From Viscum album (lineage: Eukaryota > Streptophyta > Magnoliopsida > Santalales > Viscaceae): 64,000 nt of DNA. The stretch is from contig OY728166.1 in the NCBI GenBank assembly GCA_963277665.1, positions 1,074,056,014 to 1,074,120,013 of the forward strand, given 5' to 3'. The first letter of the stretch is position 1. The number at the start of each line of letters is the position of its first letter. Of the stretch, positions 13,112-25,100 are shown in pieces. The notes beneath the pieces are model-generated. The model made no database searches and was not told where the DNA came from. It worked only from the letters and a program-made list of their open reading frames with translations. A program made the translations under genes and the position numbers.

Positions 13112-15222
13112 ATAAATAAATTAAGACTTATTAGTCTCCCACTATTTTATCGAAATCCAATATACCTCACTATTGAATTTGGAATATTATGTTTCCTGAA
13201 TATTCTAGTGGCAAGGATCTATATTTCCCTTCGCATTACCCTAACTAGGGTTGGTGAATAAACTTTATGAGTTTTAGGTAGGCATTCCAAATTCCAACTG
13301 CATTAACTCAAAGCTCCTTGATCCACTGAGTAGACTCCCCCATCATGAAATCCATTTATTTTGGATTTCCTCATCCTTTGCCTCTTGGTCACACAAAGTC
13401 CTGTTGTGGAAGTGAAACCTTGATGTGAACTAATTCAAGTCATCCCACAACCTTAAATTAGAATTCCTCGACAATTGAAATCACCCCAACTAGGGTTGGT
13501 CAAGAACTTTCAACTATGGTTTAATTCTAATAATGATCATGGAAGGTTGTACAGACATAATATTTATTTGACATATTTTATACCAATACGTAAATTTCTA
13601 TTTTGTTATATTTGATTCCATTATTTTTAATATTTAGTGGGATATACAAAACTGATTAAACATGTCTAAGATAATATTTATGCATAATCAAGTCTTATTT
13701 TAGTTCCATCATTCATGTTTGTTTAATTTGTTAATCGTGTGATCGTGACAAAACACCCATAGTAAATAAACCATGAAACTAACAAAAATAAAATAAATGG
13801 TATGATCAGGAGCTAATTCTATTGGTTATTTTATCTAGTGGTTTATAAACTAACCAAAGAACTAGTCTAGAAACACCTTGAACCTTTTGGGTTCGTGTTT
13901 ACTACTTTCCACCTATCCACCTTTGTATCTCCTTTGATTGGTTACACCTTGGATCCTAACTTGAGTCGCATCCATTAGCTTGGGATATCCATCCATTACA
14001 TATGATTTTATCTCACTAATGGGTGAGGGGTAAACTGAGGTTTTACATAAAAGAATCCTTGGGCACATGGGCTCTACTTATTATTGAGAAGAAGGCTCAC
14101 AAGACAACAAATTTAATTAAAATAAATAAATTAAAAGAAACCATTCATATACAAAGGTCTTGTTCTAGGTCATGATCATCCATACATGCAACTATATTTA
14201 TGCATAAAGAAAACTGGCATTAAATATTTAATTATTCTTGTTTATGATAAATCATGCTCGAATCAATTGATTATCTTTAATCAATCAATCCTTTTATCTT
14301 AAACCCTTTTTCTAAATTTCCTTGAGATTCTCATCCATCGTAATTTTAAACAAATAAATTCATTTAAAATTATCTTTCTACGTAACTTGTACCATAAAGG
14401 CAACCCGGTGAATTCCCATTCATAACTACATAATGAGTAGAAATAAAAATTATGTAGATGTTAAATTGAAAACATATATATAGAACACTTATCATGTGTT
14501 GTGCATCATCTTTATGCCCGCACTATGGTGCATGTATCAAGGTTTTTTATAATATAATAATAAATTTTAATAAATCTTCAATAATTTCGATGAGTACACA
14601 GTGTGTAGTTATGACTACATGGTGTGTACTTTAGTTCACTGTCCATACTAAGTACACACCCGGGGACATGGCGTGTAGATGTACTTCATAAATTTTTGGA
14701 GTACACGGTGTGTTCAGTGGGACACACGTCATGTAGTATCCGCGTTACACGGTTTGCAGTCGGGCACTCCTTGAATGGGGTACACAGTCCAACCCTAACC
14801 CGAAGGGACTACACACTTTTTTTATTGGGCCACACGGCGTGTAATAAAGAAACTGTGTGCCACCTATTCCTAGTCAACACATGGAGTCTTAAAGACTTAG
14901 ATAGAATCTAATGAGACAGCCTGGTTTGGAAGACTATCCCGGTTCAAGGAACCTATATTACACAGAATGTACTACTGAATACACGACATGTGTTCTGATT
15001 TTATTTGGATGGTAAGCTTTGGCACCTCTTGATTAGTTCCATTTTTTATTTTAATCAAAATTAAAAGAAAAATTTGTTTCTGTAAGGTGAATGTGAAATG
15101 AAAGAGGAGGAATAGATCTCGAGATTCATATTTATAGAATGACTAACCTGAATTGAAACAACTAAATTATTAAATGTGTAAATCACCAACAAAAATCTAA
15201 ATAATTATAATCAATGATATGA
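13112..15222 (-). other. Long 2.1 kb leader of the copia element
   Basis: Between the PBS and gag lie about 2.1 kb with no recognisable protein. Two copies of a CCTAACTAGGGTTGGT-like block sit near 13231 and 13483. From about 14590 to 15000 there is a cluster of imperfect palindromes around TACACGGYGTGTA. The open reading 14624-14911 on the plus strand falls in this cluster and looks accidental. Such a leader is long for a copia element and may carry captured or regulatory sequence. Confidence 0.6.
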
Positions 15223-15237
15223 CCCCTTTTGATACCA
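15223..15237 (-). other. Copia primer-binding site (initiator tRNA-Met type)
   Basis: On the minus strand TGGTATCAAAAGGGG follows directly after the 5' LTR. The canonical plant tRNA-iMet PBS starts TGGTATCAGAGC, so the first eight bases match perfectly. Confidence 0.85.
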
Positions 15238-17198
15238 CTTTTAGGTTCTGGGCACAGAGGAAGTACATTGGTGGGTCTACCCAACTTTAATTTTTTTCAT
15301 TAATGATGATCAATCTTAGATCCATCATGATAATAAAATGCCAGATCTTCAGAATAGAAAGAAAAATGAAAGAAAATAGGGGAGTCTGAGAACCATAGAG
15401 AGTATCATCATAATTTGGTTATAATAAATTTTTTTAAAAGACAAGAATTACTTTGATGGAGTTCTCTCTATGTTGCAGTTTCTGATCACGATCTTATGTG
15501 ATATGTCATTGAGTCATGGAATATAAGTGTAATATTCCTCTACCAGTGATCCACACGTTCCCCACATATCTCTAGATGTTTCTGAAGGTATATTCGGGTG
15601 CTATCATGGATTAGACTTCCCTTGTGATTTCCGCCTTCGATTTCCTTGAGAGCTGCTTGCAAAGTGCTATCCTTGATACGATTGATGATGATCTCTCTCA
15701 TAGCTTGAAAGCGTTCTTGGAAAAAAATAATTCTCTCTTGGCTTGAGATTTTTTTCTAGATCCATTTTACACAACCACAATGGATGGATAGGATAATGAG
15801 AATAATATAATTGTTATTTTAATTACTTAGAATAATAAAAAGAATTAATTACCCGAAAGTATTTATTCATTTAATTTAATTATTAGTAATAGCCCTTGTA
15901 TGATAATAATAGTTGACTATTTTTATTACTTGACAAGCACCCAGGAAATTATACCTAATATTATTTAATTAAATAAATAATATTATTTCCCACAAATCTA
16001 AAGAAAAAATATATTGCGTGTATATTAATATACATGGAGTGTACTTTTGTTTTTCAATTCACTTTATTTCCTCACCATATTTATTATACCTTAAATAATA
16101 ATTATTTATTTCACAAATAAACATTACATCATTACTCACTAATAAATATATTATTTTGCCCACAATATAATATCTCGAATAACTAGTGTTGAAATAAATA
16201 CAATCACGCATCTTTGAATAACTATTAAACCACAATCGAGAATAATCTTTATTCATCTTGTTAAATTAATATTTAACTAAGAATCTTGGACACACTTAGT
16301 GTGTGGTCCTCTAGGCCTTTTTCTCAGTGGAATTAGGCAGTGCCTCCCTAAATTCCAAGGTTAGAATCTTGAAACATGTTAAGGAACTCACAGAGAAGGA
16401 ATTTAATGCAAAATTGAATTGTAACCTCCTATGAATGCATACCGTGTAATGTAATCCCTTTGTCTCGAAATCTCGAATCAAGTGGGTTGCATGCTGGTGC
16501 TATAAACCCATGTGATCGATTATTATTTCTTTGACTTCCCAGAATTGAGCTTTCCCATTCCGTACCGTGGCCAATGATTTATTTAGGCACTATCACTTTC
16601 ATCAAAGGGCCCGAGATATCTACTTATGTTATGGAATAGTAGGGAAAAATCCTTTCTCACAATATATATTAATGTAGTATTACTCATGACACACCCAATA
16701 TATGCTACCTCAGTACAAACAGTGTGTCATCACAGTTTTTTTCAATAAATCTATGTTCACGTGTTGTAATACCCATTAATAATAATCATAAATTCTAAGC
16801 ACTAATACACACGTCTATAGATAAAAACACCCAATTACAATTTGAAATGTCGATTTCTTACCGGCGGGTCTCGTTCTCATAATATCCTCCTGGATATTAC
16901 CATGGGAACACACCATGAGAAGGTGCCTCAATATTTTATCAGTCCTCACCCCTAATGGACTATATTATTTGTGTCCCTAAAATAACATCATCTGACCATA
17001 GAACATATATTCAAGAATAGTGTTATGGAACTTCTAGGTTCTCATCATAACAGGGATCCGCTATGACCTTTTAGTGCAACAACTATCCTTAGGACATTAT
17101 CACATGAATTGTCATGCAGAAGAATAATAAATATGTGATAAGAAATTTATTAATGAACAACGTACAAAGTAGTTGGTTCTAGGTCATAAACTCTAACA
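15238..17198 (-). repeat. Copia 5' LTR (right)
   Basis: Direct repeat of 7193-9127 at about 1961 bp against 1935 bp. On the minus strand it begins with a canonical TGTTAGAG at 17198 and ends at the PBS. The two copies differ by many substitutions and small indels, so the insertion is old. Confidence 0.88.
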
Positions 17199-19432
17199 AT
17201 ACATAATTAATATTAATTAATAAAACAAAACTAGTTCGTGATAATCGAAAAACGACCAAAAAATATAAACGATTATAAGTAACATTTTATCTAATGATTC
17301 ATACCCATACCGTATAACCAAATGGAATATGTAAACATATAATATTGTGTAATTCCATTAATAACATAAAATTTAAATTTTGGACAACATTTATCATTTT
17401 ACATGATTGTCCATACATATATATAATTAAACCGATCATGGAAACCATGAAAATGAACACTCTCGAATGAAAAAACTTAATCTTATAAATTAGCAAAAAT
17501 AGCATAAATGAACTTAATAAAATTATAAGAAATCAAATAAATATTTGGTATGTTATGAATTAAATTATTAATGAAACTAATTTCATTATTCTAGATGTTA
17601 TTTATAAGGGTAGAACCCTTTCAGCCATAAAGATAGGGTTTTCTCATTTCAATTTTATTTCTATGTGATATGCCTATTTCACCACAATTTCTTATATGTG
17701 GTGTATGTATACATCCCATGGATGTAAAATATCCTAAATATCATTATATTCACGATATTAAATTTCATATTTTATGATTATTAAATCCTTGGGTTATATG
17801 GTTTGATTGTTTTCAAAGTGCTAAGGGATTCTCCCCAAACCATCATTTTTTATTCGGGTTATGCTTTGTCTCTCTTTACCTGAATGTAATCCCTCAATTC
17901 TTTTTATATACTACTTATAATTATATTAATATTTTTTTAACCCATGTATCTAGATAATTTAATATATCTTTGATGAAGGAAATCCATGTTTTATAAGGTT
18001 TTCTTTTCAATTCCTCCCGATAAGAATACCCAATTAAAGGGATCATTCCAATTTCTCACCCATTTTCAAGTACCACCCATAATATATTTTATGATACTAA
18101 TATTTTTATAAAATAAAAAAAAATTCATGAAATACTATATTTTAATTTCAGTTTTTAATAAAAAAATTATTTCTTTCTCTATTTTAAAGGTTCTTTAATA
18201 TTTTCCTTAAACAACATTTATGAGCCTCATTTCTGAAGTTTGTTAAACATTATATTTTACAGGTTTTCACTTCAGTTGGGAATTATTTTTGACTCAAATA
18301 TAATTCAATTTTCATTAACTTTTCTTTTATCTGATATACATGTTTGAAATCTTATTTTATCACAAATATAAATTATTTTCCAAATGAAATATTCTTTATA
18401 ATGAAAAAAATGGTATTTCTTATCTCACTTTTATGTCTATGAGATATATGTCTTATTCACCACTTATTATTTGTATGTGGTTTATGTTGTACCCTTTGAT
18501 ATATCTTATCATTATTTTTCAAAATATTATGATATTATAAGTTTTATTAAATTCTATTCCTTTATAGATATTATGATTGAAATTTTTCAAAGTGGTATAT
18601 GACACTTTGAAATATTTAAATATTATTTTCCTCATGTATTTATCTATGATTTTATTATAGTATTTTCATATATGATTATGAATAAAAATTTTCAAAGTGT
18701 TATGGGACACTTGGATTTAAATATATATAATTTTAATCGATTATTAGACATATGAGGAATGAATTGGAATTATGAAGTGATAGGTGAGGCCCACTATAGA
18801 CCCTTGATGCATCGGTTGGTCTAATGAGACAAAGTAGACCAGGTTTTGGCTGAGGTCTTACCACTTTATGTTGAATTATTGGATGATGCCTTGATGGTAT
18901 GTTTCTTATGTACAATATTGTGAATTCCCTCATTATGATATTAGTAAATAATATCCTATGTGATTATTCTACTAGTATAATATCATTGGTTATGTTTCAT
19001 TATCATGTGATTATTTATATTGAATTATTTATTCATCTTTTATTCCTACCATATTATACTCAAAATTATGTTTTAAGGGAATGTGTTTTTTTAGTTATTT
19101 ACCTTGACTTATTGTTTATGTTTATGATAGATTCTTCTATACTTTTTACCCATATTGAGTATCTAAAAACACCCCTTTCTTATGTTTTATTTCCTCAGGA
19201 TATGAATATATATATTATAAATTAAATAATATTATAATTTAGAATTTTATTGGTGTTTCTAATGGATTTTATATGTTTTTTCCTTTCAATTTGTAATGTT
19301 ACAATTCTATTTTAATATGGTTTTCCCAAGTTAATATTTTTTTTGGACATTTAGGATGTGAACACTTGTTTATAGTACCATTGTAATAAGGTGAGGAATT
19401 GGCTCTTGGATACTAGAGTAGGATACATTATA
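17199..19432 (+). repeat. 3.9 kb LTR A, second segment (after copia insertion)
   Basis: Resumes the LTR with ATAC..AATATTAATTAATAAAA, matching 23880 onward in LTR B, and continues collinearly to GGATACT...TTATA at 19432. It contains an internal duplication: the block at 17636-17860 (CTCA..TTT..TTCTATG.GATAT, TTCACCAC, TTCAAAGTG) recurs at about 18414-18620, and again partly near 18685. Confidence 0.83.
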
Positions 19433-19446
19433 GTTTTTATCAGAAA
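19433..19446 (+). other. Degenerate PBS of the 3.9 kb-LTR element
   Basis: Just after the end of LTR A, GTTTTTATCAGAAA resembles the tRNA-iMet PBS TTGGTATCAGAGC (ATCAGA kept, GG changed). The position is right and LTR B lacks the match, which is what a PBS should show. The match is imperfect. Confidence 0.55.
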
Positions 19447-22187
19447 AAATTTAGTGTAATCCTCAGAAACTATATTTAGAAAACAAAGATTTGATTACAT
19501 AAAAATAAGATAGACATTGAAGATAATAATAGAAGAACATCCTATAATTTTGGTAAGGTAGAGATTATGTGGGTATTCCTTGAAAAACATCATATCTGGA
19601 TACTATAAGTGGACATTGTTCTAGGACAAATTTACCCAGGGGTAACAACTTCAACAAGTTGCGTCTGTCCTAACTTGGTGTAACCTGTTACGCGACAACA
19701 GTCCTTACTGTTCACCTAGTTTTACACTCCTAGGGTAAATTATTAGTAGAATTCACAATTTCATTACTAACCATTATGAAGGATTTAAAATTAAATATGT
19801 CCAAAAATAAATCATGTTTATCATTATGATATTATCTATGCATAAAGTTTCAAATTATGCTAAGGGTTCCTTCTAGTTTGAAATTATACATTATTATTCA
19901 TGATTTTATGAGCTACACCAGTATATTAAATTATTTATAAATGGGTCACAAAGGATATTTGGTTAACAATAGATTAAAATTTCAAGGTATATTATTTTAT
20001 AAAATCATTTATTTCATTAATTTAATTTACTTTTGGGGAAAAATCAAAATAGATGGACAAATATCACGAACAACTCTTCTCTCTCTTACAGAGGATTTAA
20101 TTTAAAGGATAATTCTAACATCATGCTCAGATGATTTAAAAAATATTACCAACATCCAAGAAACATTTTAGAAACTATACGAGTCATCTCACACCTCTAA
20201 AATTCCCTATTTACTCTGAGGATCACGGCTTTTATATGAATAATTCTGATATTCTTAGCTACTATTCTATCCATGTATGGTATTAATGGGTTATATTTGA
20301 ATTCATCACCCTAACTAAAACATATGATGCTCTCATCAATATTGATGGTGTTATAGAAGAGGAATACAAATGGGAAACATACATATATAAAATTTAATAT
20401 TTTTGTATCTATAGAATTATTAATGATAATTTTGAGAACTTTGACAAAAACATAATACAATTATTTTATAAAAGGATAGTTTACATGGATGTTCAAAAAT
20501 ATTATATTAAAAATAAAACGTTTAACAATACTTATCAATAACCTCATCATGTCAATAAAAAATTAAAAATTTTAATTTAAGAAATAAGGTAGAGGATTTG
20601 GAGGATGCCCTGAAGAAACATTGGAATTTCTGGTCCCATGATCTTTATGAGAGACTCCAACACTGAAGACCTCGATGATGGTATTAGTTTATTTTTATTT
20701 TTTTTTTGTTTTTAGTGATATTAATATAATTATTTTTCAAATGAAGAAGTTATATGTTTGGATCATGGAAATAGAGACATAGAGAGTGAAAAAATTTCAT
20801 GGGTAGCAAAAAGTTTTTCCAATGTTAATGATTCAACTTTAAGGAGATAGGACACTACATAAATCAATGTTTAAATTTCCAAAGGAAGATACATCAAAAT
20901 TGGATAATGGATCATGGTAATTCTTATTCTATTACCATAGATGAATATAAATTATTAGTATGATTTTTTTGGAATAAAGAATTATTTTATTTAATTATTT
21001 TAATAATAATACTCTAGTTATAAGAATAATGAGTTATAAAAGTATTGTGTTGTAATACTTCTTCTTTAAGGAATTTGATGCATGTCATGAATAAACGAGT
21101 AATCAAGGGAAGTTATTTGGTTGTAGATTGATCTTTTTGAAAAGACATTTCTTAGAAAATATACCCCTGAATAAGTGCTCTATTATTGAGATAATAATAC
21201 ACAAATTTTTATGGGATAATACTGGTGACCATGAAGGTGGTTTGTGATCTGATGGTTTACATTATGTTGGAATTATTAATTGTTTAGATTTAAGGAATAT
21301 ATTAAAAAACATGAGATTTTATTATTGAAAGAATGCATGTTTCATAAAGGTTTAAAAGATATTTAGGTATTAATAACGTTGATATCAGAAAATAAAAGAT
21401 ACATTATTTGGGGAATCCTATTTTAAATTTATATTTGGAAATTTAATGACCTTTAATATATTTTTATTCATCAAATGTGGAAATACATGACATAGATGTG
21501 TCTTAAGATTAACTAATTATGTATGAGATAATGTTAAACTTTGGAAATTATTTTTCATTAATAACATATTCTAATCTTCTTGGTTTTAATAAACATTTAA
21601 ATGTTAATTAAATGACTTAAGGACTATATGATTCATTAAAATTGATTTAGGCATAAATTTGTTTAATGAATATCAATCTCTAGATTTAAGAAATGACATG
21701 AATACAGATCAAATAAAAACCTGTGGATGAGATTATAACATGGAAAGGAATCAAGTAATGTAATTTTCTCAAGTTAGTTTCTGGATAGTAATAGAAACCA
21801 TCAACTCTATGTAATTATTTTTGAACAAAAATGTTATCCATTTACTTTTATTTCTAGGAAATAAATATTATTTCACCAGATCATAAGATTTAGAATTTTG
21901 TGATGGTTAAATTTATAATGACTATTTTCTATACCACTATCCATCAGAACTTGATAGTATGATTATTATTCTATGTCAATATTTTCAGTACTAACTAATT
22001 TTATCCAATTCAAATACCTTGTTTTGTGGAAACCTCTGTATATCTCTTTCCCTCTTATTAAGATGATATTTTGTTAACCCTTTTTTCTATGTGTGTTTCC
22101 CACAAATGACTTTTGATGTATCAACCATTGATTTTTCAATATACAATTATAAATCGCGCAGATAAAATTTGTTGAATTATGTTAGAA
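19447..22187 (+). other. Non-coding interior of the 3.9 kb-LTR element
   Basis: About 2.74 kb with no open reading of note and no gag, protease, RT or integrase motif on either strand. Its one compact feature is a hairpin cluster at 19630-19740. I see no clear polypurine tract before LTR B. The lack of coding sequence is the reason for calling the element LARD-like. Confidence 0.65.
19630..19740 (+). promoter_or_regulatory. Hairpin cluster, possible RNA packaging or dimerisation signal
   Basis: Perfect inverted repeats lie within 111 bp: outer arms ATTTACCC (19630-19637) and GGGTAAAT (19733-19740) enclose AACTT/AAGTT (19647-19660), GTAAC/GTTAC (19680-19691) and AACAGT/ACTGTT (19697-19712). 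CAAGTT/AACTTG offers an alternative pairing. The patch is GC-richer than its surroundings and lies about 200 bp after the PBS, where retroelement RNAs carry packaging signals. The function is inference; the repeats are seen directly. Confidence 0.5.
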
Positions 22188-25100
22188 TGTACCACCAAAA
22201 TATTTTATGGTATTTATCTTTTTTAACTTAATTTCTTCAACAACATCGGTTTCACTCAACACCAAGCTTAAATGAACAATGATATACACTTAATTATCAT
22301 TATTTTAAAATTACCGTTATATCCTAGCTGTAAAATTGGAGGTAATGAATAGTATCAATGAAATTTAAATATTATATATTTAATCAATTGTTTTTTACAT
22401 TCATCCAAATTATTTTATAGGCATATGATAAAAATGAATCCAATTTAATGCATTTAAAGGATATATTTTCTTTAAAGGTGGTTTTACCACATTTTAATGA
22501 TGCAAATGTTTTAAAAGTAATTTTTCAAACTTTTATAAATTATTTTGAGAAAAATAAACATCATTTTTAAAAGGGTAATTTAAAAATTAGATTTGGGAGA
22601 AATATTTGTATTTTTCTGAAAATATTTATTTTACAGTGAATATTGAAAATTCCGGATTTCTATACAACTGTCATTTTCATTATATTAATAGTAAATTTAT
22701 GATTTTAATAGTAGAAAAACTTATGAATGTGTATATAAAATTTATTTATCTTATTAATGAAAATATTATATAATTATATCATTTTAGAAGTAAATAAATA
22801 TTTTTAAAATGATAAATTAAGTTTTATTATTTTTATGAAAATATAAATGTTTATTGACAATTTTATAATTAATATAATTATTTAAAATAATATTTATTCT
22901 AATTAAATTTACTCATAAAATAAAAATTTAACTTATAATTAGAAAATAATTTTATGAGACCTTAGTTAATATTTTAAAATGTCATAAAATCAGTAAAATT
23001 TTTAAAACTAGTATTTTTTAAATAAATGTTAATTTTAATTAAGAATTAAATTTCTAATATTTATAAAATTATTTTAAAAATATGGTTTCCATTTATTTGT
23101 TTTATACATAAAAAATTAGTTAATGTGAATTTTTGGGATTTTTCTTAAATAGTAAATTTTTTGGTGAATAGTGAAACATAATAATTTATTGTATTAAACG
23201 AATACATGAATTATTGAGTCATATATGATGTATGGTTGATGTAAGTCTATAATATCAAAATATCATTAATTGTTTTAGTATATTTAGTGATAATTCTAAA
23301 AATATTCGTAGCCTTGAGCATAAATAATAATCAAATTATTAAAATATTCAAAAAAACATCCTTCTCCTCTAATATAAATACAACCCCTCACCACCCATTA
23401 TCCTCACTCTAGGAATCCTTGAAAATTATTATATTCTACCCATTTACTCTCCCAACCCCCCCCCCCACATTATTTTCTTTATGTTCTCACCAAAAGACAA
23501 ATTCTATGTTCCCTAATGAGGTCATCAAAGTGAAGAATTTAAGATATAAAATCCCCTTTCATTCTTTTGATTTTATTTCAATTTATTTTTCATTTATTAT
23601 CATTTCTCTTTCTCATATGTAAAAATATGAATGATAACTATATTATATTATATTTACTATAATTTTATTATTTCAATGTAAAAATAACCATTATGTCTTT
23701 TCTCTTCTTCCTTTTATTATAAGCATGAAAACATCATCTGTGAGGTTCCAATTTACAACCTTTGTGGACAAAATGTTTTTGTTTTCCAATTTTTCAATCA
23801 AGGATGTTAATTAAAACATTGTTATGGTTAAAAACATTATAATCATTGTATTAAAGATTATTTAATGGTTTGTAACTAGTATATACTCATAATATTAATT
23901 AATAAAAAAACTACATCATTATGATCGAAAAAATGCCAAAATAATCTAAATGATTATCACTAATGCTTCATATAATTAATCATAATAATACAATATAACT
24001 TAATGAAATATATTACCATTTAATACTATTTAATCCCATTAATAAAATATAATTTTATTTCTGGATAACTATTATGATTTAACATGATTTTCTATACATG
24101 TATACAAGTAAACAGATCATAAAAACCATGGAAACGAACACACCTGAACAAAAAAATTGATTAAAATAACTCATCAAAAAGACCATAAATTAACATAATA
24201 AAAAAATAAAAAATAAAATAAATACTGAATAGGTTCTGAATTAAATTATTAAGGAATATTATTTTATTATCCAGGATGTTAAGTGTAAGTGCAGAATGCT
24301 TTCAGAGATAAGGTAAGCATTTTAGCATCTCACTATTATTACTGTGAGATATGCCTTTCACCACAATTTCTTATGTGTGGTGTATCTATATAGACTGTTT
24401 ATGTAAAATATAATTAAACTCCTTATATTCATGATATTAAATGTGCAATTTTAAAATCATTAATTCCTCAAGGCATATGGTTTGGATATTTTCAAAGTAG
24501 TATGGGATTTTCCTTGAACCTTCATTTTTTCATTCGGGGTATGATTTCTCTCTCTTTACCCCAATTAAATCCTTAATTTCATTTTATACACTTTTTTTAT
24601 ATTCCATGTATATTTTTAAACCCATTTGTCCAAGTTAGTTCAACATTCATTGCATGGGAAAAGTAAATTTGATACGATTTCCTTTTCAATTCCTCCCAAT
24701 AAGCAAGCACAATTAAAGGGATCTTCCAAATTTCTTACCCATTATCAAGTACCACCCATAATATATTTTAATCTACATATATATTTCAAAAGTAATTAAT
24801 TTTATCATGAAAAAATATCATTTTTCATTTATGGTTTTATTCAATCAATTATTCAATTTTCCATTTTAAATACTCTTTAATTTTTTCCTCAAACTGCATT
24901 AAATATGATAATTTCTAAAGTTTATTATACATTCTTGTTACCTATTTTCAATAAATTTAGACATAATTTATCCCTCAAATATAATTTTATTTTACTTCCA
25001 TTTTCTTTTTTGGGATATAAATGTTTACAATCTGATTTTATGAAAAATATAAATAATTTTTCAAAGGAACTCTTATTTCAAAAGTAAATAATGGGTTTTC

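Larger units (their letters stand above)
7193..17198 (-). mobile_element. Ty1/copia LTR retrotransposon, decayed
   Basis: A 10.0 kb element with LTRs at 7193-9127 and 15238-17198. The outer ends are TG (7193) and CA (17198), and the flanks are ATATA (7188-7192) and ATACA (17199-17203), a 4/5 target duplication. The pre-insertion sequence survives in LTR B near 23880. On the minus strand the order is PBS (15237), a 2.1 kb leader, gag with zinc knuckle, GAG-pre-integrase, integrase, RT, RNase H and PPT (9140), which is the Ty1/copia order. Many stops and substituted catalytic residues make it non-autonomous. It is inserted within LTR A of the 3.9 kb-LTR element. Confidence 0.92.

Noticed and set aside
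14624..14911. 95-codon plus-strand reading
   Set aside because: Antisense within the copia leader and made of the palindromic GTACACGG-like motifs; no domain.
18899..19225. 108-codon plus-strand reading, hydrophobic
   Set aside because: Inside the 3.9 kb LTR A; LTR B shows stops and indels in the aligned part, and the composition is AT-driven.
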